DNA of 64,000 bases from Aplectana chamaeleonis (taxonomy: Eukaryota > Nematoda > Chromadorea > Rhabditida > Cosmocercidae), in contig JAPDOI010000150.1 in NCBI GenBank assembly GCA_029168955.1, positions 558,001-622,000 of the forward strand, written 5' to 3'. The notes beneath the pieces were generated by a model. It made no database searches. It was given only the letters and a program-made list of their open reading frames with translations, and was not told the DNA's origin. Each line of letters begins with the position of its first letter. Within the stretch, counting starts at the first letter, position 1. The translations under genes were made by a program, and so were the position numbers. Positions 1 through 9,945 of this stretch are shown one piece after another.

Positions 1-21
1 TAACTATAACTCCTGCCTTAA

Positions 22-505
22 AGGCAGTGTTCACGATGATATTCGTCCCCGAGTTTCTCACATAAAACAATGCATTGGCCCCCAAGTATTACCGAAATTA
101 CGAAAAAACAGCGAGAAACGCATTAAAACGTTGTATTTCAGTGACATTATTTCAAAGCATGGACTAGTTGTCCGACTGGATGAACATGTTCACGGTGGTT
201 GTCACCGGTAAAAAATGGAGCTTATCAAAAAATAGAAGAATATTTCAGGCAAAACAGGATTAGTTAGGGCCCTAAGGAAAGAACTGAGCAGTAGATAGTA
301 GAGAATTGCAAAAGACGGGTCCACAAAAGATTTCATTTTCACAACAAACACTTTTATTGATACTTAAGAGGCGGGCTGATACTTAAGGATTTCGGGCACT
401 TCTGGTGCGTTTTTCTCAGTTTCAACGTCATTTTAGTTCTACCCGGTGGCCACTTAATCAATATAGCGAATAATCTCAAAATTGAAGATTATCGTGAACA
501 CTGCC
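22..505. mobile_element. Short element with GGCAGTGTTCACGAT ends (copy 1)
   Basis: The left end reads AAGGCAGTGTTCACGAT and the right end is its reverse complement (ATCGTGAACACTGCC). The same terminal inverted repeat recurs about a dozen times in the window (1353, 17029, 17482, 19819, 22702, 30355, 50966, 59455), so this is a high-copy non-autonomous family. The interior has no coding sequence I can support. The right end abuts another copy of the end sequence at 506. Confidence 0.55.
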
Positions 506-638
506 TTTGAAGGCAGTGTCCACGATAATCTTCAAATCTGAGAATATTCGCTATATTGATTAGGTGGCTTCCGGGTAGAACTAAAATGACGTAGAAATTG
601 AGAAAATCGCACCAGAGTACACGAAGTCCTTAAGTATC
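378..638. repeat. About 260-bp near-perfect palindrome
   Basis: The sequence from TACTTAAGGA at 379 is mirrored by TCCTTAAGTA ending at about 638. Arms of roughly 130 bp run through a centre at about 508, where two GGCAGTG ends meet head to head. The two arms differ by only a few substitutions. It looks like two copies of one element end joined tail to tail, or a recent inverted duplication. Confidence 0.8.
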
Positions 639-639
639 C

Positions 640-1352
640 CCTGAACAATTCCACGGTTGTTACTGAATTGAAGGTTTCAATGCACATATGTAGTACTGAA
701 CAATGGAGCCTTCAAAATATTTCGAACGCGTCGTCATCCACGTCGCCGTTTGCTTCGTACTGCGATATTGACAATTAGCCATTGAATTCAAATAGATATA
801 CGTGGATGGTCAGCATGAGCTCCGTTTTTTGAATCAAGGTTCCATCGTCATACGCAGACTCGTCCTCATGTTTGTCAGGCTGTTCATCTCGGCCGTTACA
901 TTTCTCACGATAGGTAAACCCACTGCTTTAACACCATAAAAAACCGGTCATAAAAGATTATTTCAGGGAGTGTTGATGGCGGAAAGCATTTTGCCGAAAA
1001 GGATGTGAACACAGATCAGAAGTAAATGCGTTTTCAACTCTGTCACAGACTTGTTTTCAAAACAAGTATTAGTCAATGGTATACATGTAGAAAGCCTTAC
1101 TCGCTCTAATCATACATACATGACTTCAATACCGACTAGCGTGCAGTTTTTGAGTGGTGGCTTCCAGCTAAACCTCGGAGGCCTCTCGTAAGCGCTGGGA
1201 AACGTTCTTAATGTTCGAGATCGACATCACGTTTTTGAATTGAGAGCGTCGTCATTGTTTGAAGCTCGAGGAAGTCTTATTCACAGAAAGATGTACATCT
1301 ATAGACGAAGTATGTAGAAGCGGTCGATTGGCGCTCAATATGCATGACACTT
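640..1352. other. No gene seen
   Basis: AT-rich sequence with stops in all frames and no splice-bounded coding exon that I can support. Nothing recognisable apart from short degenerate repeats. Confidence 0.5.
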
Positions 1353-1838
1353 GAAGGCCGTGTTCACGATAAAAATCGCTTTTCTTTTTTTTGCCTTTGA
1401 AAACGGTTTCATGCTGATTCCAATGATGTCTCTGAAATCGTACAAGACCTCCTGGGAACGGAGTTAGGGTCCCTCAAAAATTGAGCTAGGAAAGCATGGT
1501 GGACGAGTTTTCCAAGGCTTGAAACTTCCGTCTTTTGCAGTTGATGTATGCGAGATGACCTGAGTAAGGAGAGAAGTTGAGAATAAAGGGAAGAACGGGG
1601 CTATTGTTCGAAAACCATCGCTCATCTCACGATCTCAAGTTTTCATTTGTTCACGTCGGAAGGCGGGCATTGCGCTTCTGGGGTTTTCCTTGCGCTCAAA
1701 GTGGCAACTTCGCGCTCTTTTAGGACTCTTCCTGGCTCGTTTTCATGCGTTCTTTCGACGGCAAGGTTACAGTGTGCTTCTCCACTACTCATTCCTAGTA
1801 AAAACTGACCCACTTTTTTTTATCGTGAACACTGCCTC
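1353..1838 (+). mobile_element. Short element with GGCAGTGTTCACGAT ends, subfamily B (copy 1)
   Basis: Begins GGCCGTGTTCACGATAAAAA and ends TATCGTGAACACTGCC. The interior (homopolymer T block, then a G/A-rich stretch around 1580-1600) matches 17482-17960, the reverse strand of 19819-20303, and 50506-50966. It is about 485 bp with no coding potential, so a MITE-type element. Confidence 0.7.
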
Positions 1839-2521
1839 TAAGTTAGTGCAACACGCTTGCTACCGGTTAAAGAAGAGCCATTCTTCTAGAGTCTGTTTCA
1901 TGCATATTCACCTTCAACCGACCCTTCTGCGTTGTCTACCAATGAGCAACTTTTGTGACCTACTAGACTACAGATTCCCTGGAATCCTACGAAAACGGCC
2001 ATTAGGGCGTTGCACACAACTACAGTCATCTGTTACTCAATAAAACAGTGACACGATGCTAGTGCATAGAAGGCGCAGCAAAGTTAGATTTAGAAGAATT
2101 CTCATTTAAGCTTATTTCAGTCATATAAAAGAGCACCTGAAGAACAAAATTGAGATCAACAGGACAATGTCAGAAGAAGAGCAGCGGTAAGCCTTGCAGG
2201 AGTTCTCCGTTTTATCTAGTGATTTTTTCCGTTATAGCTAGCTAGCAGGTAGCTTCACTAAATGAGCGAGGCAGCCCGAGTACAAGCCTACGTGCCTACG
2301 ACCAGGTTTTACCCTTTCCCTGCTCTTGTGACTCTACTTCAGACTATAGTAAAAGTCGGCTCCAGCTTTCGATCGGCACAAAATTCATCCCCCGAAAGAA
2401 GATCTACTTTCTGCAAGTTTGAAAAAAATCCATTAGTCTATCAGTCGATCAAAATAGCTGTTGGGAACCATCTTCAAGCTTTAGTCGGTCCGCACAAAAA
2501 GGGGTTTATTCAACTCGTCAC

Positions 2522-2700
2522 CTTTGTGTACGAAATCCTCCTGTGCACGCATGTGAGTTAGCCAACACCCACTGCTCATCCTTCCTCGCTCTCGCTGAGG
2601 GGGAATAACGGAAAGAATTAGCAAGGTATGCGCCTTTGTCTTGGCAAAAATGGCATAGTCCCGCTGCGTAACTTAGGTGATCGAAAACTATAGCAGCGCC
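2522..2700 (-). CDS. Transposase-like gene, exon 8 (CHFC exon)
   Basis: The exon starts after a consensus acceptor (CATGTTTCAG) and continues the reading frame of the upstream exon exactly (phase 0). It encodes about 59 residues including CHFCQDKGAYL, a Cys-x2-Cys pair typical of the segment after the D-G core in Tnp2-like proteins (recalled). A GTG donor at 2521 would end it in phase 2; the frame otherwise runs one codon further to TGA. The intron to the previous exon is only 59 bp, typical for nematodes. I found no convincing in-phase continuation below 2522. Confidence 0.65.
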
Positions 2701-2759
2701 CTGAAACATGTGAAAGTGAGAGGTGATTCCTACAGCGGCGGTTCGCTACGTTCACTTAC

Positions 2760-3003
2760 TTCATTGTCTAGTGCAGAAAATAGTATTTTCAATTCGACCG
2801 CGTAAGGAGTTCCACCGTAGTGGTATGTTATTGGCATAGCATTCTGCAGATCTCGCAACAATCTTTCGAAGAGAAGATTGAGTGATTTTTGAGATGGTTT
2901 CCCGGCTCCTCTGATAAACCCTAGCACAATAAGATAATTTTGTGTGAATCGTTTTCCTGGATGAATGTCCATTGACGCTACTGTGGCTGGCCATAGGTTA
3001 CCC
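2760..3003 (-). CDS. Transposase-like gene, exon 7 (core exon)
   Basis: Bounded by a TTTCAG acceptor at 3004 and a perfect GTAAGTG donor below 2760. It encodes 81 residues in one open frame with strong coding character: NLWPATVASMDIHP, then a hydrophobic IVLGF strand, and a GTPYAVELKILFSAL segment near the end. The W-P and G-x-x-Y-x-V motifs match my memory of the D-G core of Tnp2-like proteins. The phase joins the exon at 3649 (AG|G, Arg) and the exon at 2700 (phase 0). Confidence 0.75.
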
Positions 3004-3648
3004 CTGAAAGTAATCTCTTGCCTTTCTGAAAGTTCTAAATTCCGATTCAGCCGTAGCAGAAAAAAGGAGTTTTCGTGCTCCACGGCTAATTTAGTATGTA
3101 AACCCACGATTTTGAGGTACCCTTCAAAGTAAAGGTATCGAGTTCAAATTGGAATAGGAGCGACCTGCATCCATTTCCAGCCTCCTGTCCAAAAATGAGC
3201 TCCCTAGCTCAATTTTATCTGGTAGCACAAGATCGTGAACGCCGTCTGAGAAAAAAAGGAGATTAACAGAGAAAACTTGCGGTTTTTCAAATTTTGCTCA
3301 AATTCTAGGAGACCATTCCAAACCATTTTTGGGAATTATATACAACTTTTTGCGCTCTTTTCAATGCAATTTAGAGCTAATTTCTACCTTCAGCCTGAAC
3401 TTAGATTTCGAAAAACGGGTTGCGCGCGTGGCCGATTCAAAACCAAATCTAGTGCGCGCTTCGCGCGCACCACAATTGTCACCCGCGGCGTAGCTATGGG
3501 CCATGGCGGGGTAGAACTAGAGTAAGGACGTCTCGACAAAAAATCACCGCTTTTTGTTGGTAGTTGTTGAATAAAGAGCACTTTCAAAATGTCTCAGACC
3601 TCACGTAAGTTCTGAGATCGTATAGGTAAGGATGCGCCATAACCGTAC
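3004..3648. other. Intron 6 of the transposase-like gene with inserted repeats
   Basis: 645 bp between a TTTCAG acceptor and a GTACGG donor on the minus strand. It holds a stretch (about 3420-3490) homologous to the end of composite repeat X (CCAAATC...hairpin...CACCACAATT), including a GCGCGC-TTC-GCGCGC hairpin at 3452-3470. No coding sequence seen. Confidence 0.55.
3452..3470. repeat. GTGCGCGC hairpin with GAA/TTC loop
   Basis: An 8-bp perfect stem around a TTC loop (GAA on the minus strand). Flanking CCAAATC and CACCACAATT match the terminal hairpin of repeat X at 30378 and 50419. Confidence 0.75.
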
Positions 3649-3743
3649 CTTGTTTGACTGTTGAATCCGAAACCATCAATATGTATAATTCCTTGAAGCC
3701 TTACGTAATTCTCGCGATGCTCCTTGACAGATTCCATGTTTCT
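3649..3743 (-). CDS. Transposase-like gene, exon 6 (HIDG exon)
   Basis: 95 bp from a TTCCAG acceptor to a GTACGG donor, one open frame: 31 residues ending in IIHIDGFGFNSQT plus two bases. The hydrophobic strand followed by D-G is the likely start of the catalytic-type core (family knowledge, recalled). Phase 0 at its start fits exon 5 ending at TCA|GTGAGC (4925), and phase 2 at its end fits exon 7. Confidence 0.7.
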
Positions 3744-4924
3744 CTGGAAATTGGGGAATCAATTGAAGGGGGAGCTACGTAAACTTTGAAGATAAGCTTT
3801 GATTGTGTATCTACCACTCAGCCAATCGAAATCTACTGCGAAAGCGGAGATGTACCAGAAAATCACCCGGGATGTGTACTAGAAACGGCATGTTCATTTG
3901 TGGGGATTGCTCGGTAATAAGCTATGGTTTTTCAGTCATCCTGTAGAACGTTTCAGACTCTTTCCGTGGTTCAGTACTGCATTCTTGGAAATAATTTCAT
4001 ACTAATGCTATCCCAAGGTCACCCTCGCAAAGGATCCTCTCGAAGATATCCTCCCTTCGTGTAAGGAGCCGTGTTAGCAGGTCGCGCCAGCCCACACCTT
4101 TTTGCGCGCTGTGTAGGGTTAGGGTTTCCGAATTGGTTCCAACATATGGACTACTGCGACCTGGGCACGCAAAAGCAGTGTAGCCCTACATACTTCCATT
4201 TCAAAGACTTCCGACGTGTGGTTGTGTGTTTGTGTACGTGTATAGATCCTCTCACGTTTGTCTTTGTGTATGTGTGTTTGTATCTACGAATGTGTGATGA
4301 AAGTATGCTTGCGCGCGTGTGAATTTTGAAAATGTGACCTCTGTCCTTCGAACCGTCTGCGGCCAAGCTGATTTTGGTCAAAGTATAAGAGTACAGAAGT
4401 ATCCGCTGATAAAATTGAATCGCATTTGCATATGCGTGAGCGCGAACGTATGTTGAGCATGTGGCGCATGTATCCGCGTGCTTGAGCGCGTAATCTAGCG
4501 CGCACATGCGCGCATACAAGCAGCCGGCGCGGATCACGCGGATACTCTGATTTTCTTATTGTGCGTTGGCGCAACTCGGTGCACACGTGTTATAACACAC
4601 GCGCATTGGGTTTGCGCCATTGCATAAAAAGAAACTCAAAGTATCAGTGCGATCCATTATAACTGCACCCTTGTGCACAGGGGAAACGCACTTCTGCGTA
4701 TATGTGCGTCGAAATGAGCATGCAAATGAAAGAAGTGGCGTCCCATCCCCCTTTTAGGGAGTTGCAAAGGTCAAGGTCGCGCTCCGCCTCTTCGTCCTAA
4801 GCGGAGACAAATCAGTTATTGAAAAAGGTCATCGGTGGTGTATGTCACCACTGGATTTCACTACTTTTTCAGAGATCGAGTACCGAATCACTAGGAAAAA
4901 ATTAGCATGTCAAAAGCCGCTCAC
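3744..4924. other. Intron 5 of the transposase-like gene; low-complexity GT/GC tract
   Basis: No exon seen. About 4200-4620 is rich in alternating purine-pyrimidine runs (GTGTG, GCGCGCACATGCGCGC), which could adopt left-handed DNA. The rest is unremarkable. Confidence 0.45.
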
Positions 4925-5687
4925 TGAGTAATAAGGCCCCGGTCATAGTTGCATGAGCCGACGTCTCCAGCCCGGTCGATGCACACAGAATGCATTAGAA
5001 ATGGGATGCAAAAATCACTCGGTGTATCCCCCCACACCCCCCGCACCCCAACACCCACCCGGTCGATATGTATGAACAACATGGTGAGGTGAAGGTTGAG
5101 AAAATCACTCGGTGTATCCCCCACCCCCCGGTCGATACGTATGTTTAGAATGATGGAGTGAGGTTGAGAAAATCACTCGATGTATCCAACGCGGTCGATA
5201 TCCATGCTATACGTGGATGACGGCGGATGAGAAAATCACCGGGTGGGCGGACCGATGATAAAACATTGCGTATCACTAGAAAGCTAACCTTACTGCTACC
5301 TCCGTTACTTCACCATACTCTCCTTCACTATTTCTCTGAACAGGTGCAATCCTGTTGGCCACGTAATCATCGTCATATCTAGTTGGATGCACCGAGTGAT
5401 TTTCTCAACCTCACTCCATCATTTTAAACATACGTATCGACCGGGTGGGTGTTGGGGGGTGTTGGGGGGTGCGGGGGGGGATACAGATGCAAATAGCACC
5501 AACTCTGACCGGGGCCTAAGAGGAAAAACTGCTATCATCATTGCTGGCAAATCTTCGGGAATGAATTTTTTTATGATGCTCAAGTATTTCTTGGAACTGA
5601 GAATCTAGAATCTCTCTTAGCTGCTGAGCCATATCATATGTATTAATAAATCGTCGTTCCGACGAAGTAGACCGCCTTCCAAGATGC
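4925..5687 (-). pseudogene. Transposase-like gene, exon 5, split by a 582-bp insert
   Basis: The exon starts after a perfect CACCTTTCAG acceptor (5688) and continues the zinc-motif exon in phase. It encodes about 56 residues (QQLREILDSQFQEILEHHKK is typical), helical and charged. A PIF-like element (4935-5516) with TAA duplications sits in it, and the reading frame now stops at 5516-5518, a TAG made from the target duplication plus the first element base. Beyond the element, the original frame runs three more codons to a GTGAGC donor at 4924, in phase with exon 6. The insertion therefore broke an exon rather than an original C-terminus. Confidence 0.7.
4935..5516. mobile_element. PIF/Harbinger-like non-autonomous element P1
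   Basis: Ends GGCCCCGGTCA / TGACCGGGGCC are flanked by TAA on both sides (4932-4934 and 5517-5519). A 3-bp TWA duplication is the hallmark of PIF/Harbinger elements. Inside are inverted subterminal repeats of a CGGTCGATACGTATG-type motif and G/C homopolymer tracts. There is no transposase, so it is a MITE of 582 bp. Confidence 0.75.
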
Positions 5688-5759
5688 CTGAAAGGTGTCT
5701 TGAAAAGCTTTTTTCAATAGAATGGGTGGCAGATACAACCATGTCATAGCACAGCCTAC
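5688..5759. other. Intron 4 of the transposase-like gene
   Basis: A 72-bp intron on the minus strand with a GTAGGC donor and a CACCTTTCAG acceptor; phase 2 is kept across it. Confidence 0.7.
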
Positions 5760-6015
5760 CCTGTACATGACGGTGTTTCGCATACAGCGGCTGGACTTGT
5801 TAATTCCTCGTCGCACAGGCTGCACAGTATATACGTCTGAGCTTCTATAGTGCTCAATATTTCGTATTCGAGCTGGCGGATTTCATTTTCAGATACTCGA
5901 GTAGAGCCTCCAAATAGAGCGGCACCGGCATTGAATACTGTTCTCAACTGAGAGTTCGACCAGCAATTCCTCACAGCTTCCGCTAACATATACCATAGCA
6001 GGTCTTGCCTGCGCC
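5760..6015 (-). CDS. Transposase-like gene, exon 4 (zinc-ribbon exon)
   Basis: 256 bp, open throughout, starting in phase 1 after a GATTTATAG acceptor. The first half is helical (LLWYMLAEAVRNCW). Near the end is CSLCDEELTSPAAVCETPSC, i.e. C-x2-C-x11-C-x4-C, a zinc-ribbon-like module that precedes the core in Tnp2-like proteins (recalled). The donor at 5759 (GG|GTAGGC) keeps phase 2 into exon 5. If the donor were not used, the frame would hit TAG at once, which supports splicing. Confidence 0.75.
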
Positions 6016-6304
6016 CTATAAATCAACATAGCTTCCTGATTTCATCAGCATGGTCCAAATAACATACTTTGCAGTATACATTCCATCCGATGGCCAAAAT
6101 GGCATCGGATCGGATTTTCGGATATTGCCGATTTTGCAAAACCGACTCAACGGATAAATCGTATACTGTCCCAAACCAGAATTTCGGATAACGGATCCTA
6201 TCCGAAACCAGAATTTTTTATCGGATCGGATATCGGACATCCGATCGGATAAAATCGGATCCACCGGATAATTCGGATGAAAAATGGATAAGAAATTCTT
6301 TTAG

Positions 6305-6856
6305 TAGTACCGAGGATTCAACCCCTTGTATTCAAGCAAATACATTCTGTAGCCACGTGCGTTCGCGTCGCGGTCCGGTGAGTGTCGCGCTCGCGGCGAA
6401 CACTAAAAAACCCCCCACCGTTTAGAGTAGTCTTCAGCGCTTTAAAGGAGAAAATGGCCATCATCTGTGACCAGAAATGAACGCGGGAAAGCAAATTATG
6501 CCCCTGGACATGTCAATTTACTTGGTTTCACCCTAAAGCAGGGCGCAACTCGTCGCGTGCGACGCTCGCCAACCGCGACGCTGCACGCATGGGTGAGAAA
6601 CGTCGCCCTCCCCTGCAACCGGTGAGAGCTCATAACTGACCAAAAAGAAGACCTGCTACAAGATCATGGTTTAGCGGGGCGTTGCGACCAATCTCGGTAG
6701 GGCTACGACCCCTTACCTTGTTAAACGAAACCTTGGAAAAAACCCGAATTCGTTACGAACTTCCCCTTCTGGGTAAAAATTGAGCTTGAAAATTATATGA
6801 TCCCTGCAGAATTAGCGCTGTCGCAGCAAGGGGGGGGGTAGTACCGAGGATTCAAC
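6305..6856. repeat. 18-bp direct repeat flanking a 516-bp insert
   Basis: TAGTACCGAGGATTCAAC occurs at 6305-6322 and 6839-6856. The 516 bp between starts CCCTTG and ends near CAAGGGGGGG. It reads as an insertion with an unusually long duplication or as a tandem segmental copy. No coding region seen inside. Confidence 0.6.
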
Positions 6857-7617
6857 ATACACCGTGCAATCGTACATAGCCACGCCCATTTTCCCGTGCC
6901 GCCGCACCATGAGTACACCAACCAAGGGTTTCCCTGCCCTCCTGAATTCAAGTCGTTTGATTACGACACGGGAAAATGGGTAAGGACAAGTGCGAAACCG
7001 AAGCAAGGCTAGTTCTTTTTTGCACACTTCCTCTGTTATCTTCAACATAACTGAAGGACACAACACCAATTAATTCTAACACAAAACTACGGGTTGCGGA
7101 ACGTGCCACATATTTGACGGTAAAGCGCGTCCCCGCGGTTGCACCGTCAATCCGTTTTCCACCGCCATATAACCGTCTCCGTGTATTCAATTTCTCTCCA
7201 TCTGCGGTACAACCAACAATTCGACTCCTCCCCGTTTTGCTCCCGCCGTCGCACCGACAAGCCTTTTTACCCCGCTGAACAACCGTCAGCGTGTCTAAGT
7301 CCAACTGCAGAACGTCAACCGAGTTATGAACACAGATTCGCGTTGTAATAAAGCGTCTGAACAAAAAACATTCCTCCGAAACCTGTCCATAAAATTGCAA
7401 AATACAACACTTGTTTGTCTTCTTGAGCGCTCAAAATCATTTGTGTGCCATTATCAGGAGCACTTCTAATTATTTCGCAGAATCATATAAAATGTGGACA
7501 CGCTTATATACACTTCCCTTTTACAGTTAGTGTGGATGGCTTTTGATGGCAATAATGTATCATGAGATTGAACAAATTGAATTAACATCGCAAATTGCAA
7601 GTTTTTCCCCAATCTAA

Positions 7618-7864
7618 GGCCCCTGTCAGACTTGGTCGAAAAAACCGACCGAAGTCTGACTGAGTCCGGGGCAAAAAAACCAACCTCGGTGCAATGGATC
7701 TGCCCGTGTGCGAACGTGAAACACCCGTATCGACTGGGTGGATTGCGGTTGCAATTAGTCGGTCGCAGTTGGGCTCGGGTCGATTTTTCTGCACCCGACT
7801 GTCACTATTTCGGTGCGTATCGACCGGGTGGGACTCAGTTCATCGACCATCCCTGATGGCGGCC
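7618..7864. mobile_element. PIF/Harbinger-like MITE P2
   Basis: Ends GGCCCCTGTCAG / CTGATGGCGGCC, flanked by TAA at 7615-7617 and 7865-7867. It shares the CGGTCGATACG-type internal word (GTATCGACCGGGTGG) with P1. 247 bp, no ORF of interest, nested in T1. Confidence 0.7.
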
Positions 7865-7929
7865 TAAGGGCTTTTAAAACGAAATAAGGCCTCTTCACTT
7901 CGCGAAATACCCCCTATCACATGTTATGC

Positions 7930-9435
7930 GGAGCTGGGGGAGGACGGAGTACGGGGTGGCGCCGGCGCCAGCCGGCTGGCAACAGTGCCCGCTCTCGGCC
8001 GAGTCGCCCCGACAGCGAGATCGATGGCTCGCTCGCTCGTTGATTGGCGATCGGCGGAGATCACGCACGCGAGATCAGGGCCTGTGCGTGAAAGGCAATC
8101 GTTTACAAACAAAAAGGGTGAAGATTTCCTATTTCCCTGAAAAATCAGGGAAAACTTTGCACTCATGTCAGAATTTCGCCCACCCGGGGTTCCAACCCCC
8201 TGAAAAATCAGGGAAAACTTTGCACTCATGTCAGAATTTCGCCCACCCGGGGTTCCAACCCCCTGAAAAATCGGGGAAAACTTCGCATTCATGTCAGAAT
8301 CTCGCCCACCCGGGGTTCCAACCCCCTGAAAAATCAGGGAAAACTTCGCACTCATGTCAGAATTTCGCCCACCCGGGGTTCCAACCCCCTGAAAAAATCG
8401 GGGAAAACTTCGCATTCATGCCAGAATTTCGCCCACCCGGGGATCCAACCCCCTGAAAAAATCGGGGAAAACTTCGCATTCATGTCAGAATTTCGCCCAC
8501 CCGGGGTTCCAACCCCCTGAAAAAAATCAGGGAAAACTTCGCACTCATGTCAGAATCTCGCCCACCCGGGGTTCCAACCCCCTGAAAAATCAGGGAAAAC
8601 TTCGCATTCATGTCAGAATTTCGCCCACCCGGGGTTCCAACCCCCTGAAAAAATCGGGGAAAACTTCGCATTCATGCCAGAATTTCGCCCACCCGGGGTT
8701 CCAACCCCCTGAAAAAATCGGGGAAAACTTCGCATTCATGTCAGAATTTCGCCCACCCGGGGTTCCAAACCCTGAAAAAAATCAGGGAAAACTTCGCACT
8801 CATGTCAGAATCTCGCCCACCCGGGGTTCCAACCCCCTGAAAAAATCGGGGAAAACTTCGCATTCATGTCAGAATTTCGCCCACCCGGGGTTCCAACCCC
8901 CTGAAAAAATCGGGGAAAACTTCGCATTCATGCCAGAATTTCGCCCACCCGGGGTTCTAACCCCCTGAAAAAATCGGGGAAAACTTCGCATTCATGTCAG
9001 AATTTCTGCCCACCTGGGGTTCCAAACCCTGAAAAATCAGGGAAAACTTCGCACTCATGTCAGAATCTCGCCCACCCGGGGTTCCAACCCCCTGAAAAAA
9101 TCGGGGAAAACTTCGCATTCATGTCAGAATTTCGCCCACCCGGGGTTCCAACGCCTTCAAAATTCGAAGATTGGGTCCTCTCCGGCGAAAGACTTCAACC
9201 CCTAAAAATACTTAGGGGCTGCATGCTTTAATATAGGAAATCTTCACCCTTTTTGTTTGTAAACGATTGCCTTTCACGCACAGGCCCTGATCTCGCGTGC
9301 GTGATCTCCGCCGATCGCCAATCAACGTGCGAGCGAGCCATCGATCTCGCTGTCGGGGCAACTCGGCCGAGAGCGGGCACTGTTGCCAGCCGGATGGCGC
9401 CGGTGCCACCCCGTACTCCGTCCTCCCCCTGTACC
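7930..9435. mobile_element. Foldback element with about 200-bp inverted arms around a 63-bp tandem array
   Basis: The left arm (7930-8128) and right arm (about 9237-9435) are near-identical inverted copies, including GGGGGAGGACGGAGTACGGG. Direct 8-bp repeats TGTTATGC flank the element (7922-7929, 9436-9443). Everything between the arms is the 63-bp tandem array. This is a foldback-type architecture nested inside T1. Confidence 0.75.
8133..9155. repeat. 63-bp tandem array (about 16 copies)
   Basis: The unit contains CCCTGAAAAATCAGGG (or TCGGGG), then CACTCATGTCAGAAT, CGCCCACCC and GGGGTTCCAACCCC. Copies differ mostly by A-run length (5 or 6) and by TCAGGG/TCGGGG. Two short inverted repeats per unit can form small hairpins. 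Open frames here arise only because 63 is divisible by 3. Confidence 0.9.
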
Positions 9436-9945
9436 TGTTATGCAGTTATTTTGTGATATTCTGACCCCTTCACCATGAAATATTTGTATTTGTTCGATAT
9501 GCATGTAGTAAAGTGTCAAAATCCATTCCTCACACATGCTTAATCAGCGATTCCGCAACCGTCAATAGCGCGCTCTACTGCGAATTCGCGCGACCTCCAC
9601 GCGACCGTGTTCGGAGCTGGCTGTTACGGCGGGCGCACTTCTATCCGTTTTTCATCCGAAATTATCCGATATTTATCCGAAATTATCCGATTTTTATCCG
9701 AAAATATCCGATTTTTATCCGATCGATTATCCGTTTTTTATCCGATTATCCGGTTTTCTGATCGGATCCTTCGATTTTCACTTTTCCGGATATCGGATAA
9801 TTCGGATATCGTGTTTTTTCGTCTGATCGGATTTCGGATCAATCCGAAATCGCTATTTTGACGTCGGATCGGATTTCGGATAATTATCCGATCGGATTAT
9901 CCGACCCGGATATCCGAAACCGACTCGGTCGGATGGAATGTATAC

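Larger units (their letters stand above)
6075..9944. mobile_element. Element T1: TATAC-ended family, 8-bp target duplications
   Basis: Perfect 16-bp inverted ends (TATACATTCCATCCGA / TCGGATGGAATGTATA) flanked by identical 8-bp direct repeats CTTTGCAG (6067-6074, 9945-9952). Both subterminal regions (about 6090-6290 and 9640-9930) are made of ATCCGA/TCGGAT words. The body holds later insertions (6323-6838, 7618-7864, 7930-9435). An 8-bp duplication suits hAT, P or Merlin-type transposition. No transposase was found, so it is non-autonomous. Confidence 0.8.
6016..9945. other. Intron 3 of the transposase-like gene, expanded by element T1
   Basis: Without the insert and one target copy, this intron would be about 52 bp. 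Element T1 landed across the 5' splice site. The new junction reads AAA|GTATAC, still a usable donor, while the original GTATGT remains at the far side of the insert. Confidence 0.65.

Noticed and set aside
2300..2410. Ninth exon of the transposase-like gene after a CTTGCAG acceptor
   Set aside because: The frame is open only in phase 0, while exon 8 would end in phase 2; joining gives an immediate TAG.
8133..9155. CRISPR-like regular array
   Set aside because: Units are contiguous with no unique spacers, and the host context is eukaryotic; it is a minisatellite between inverted arms.
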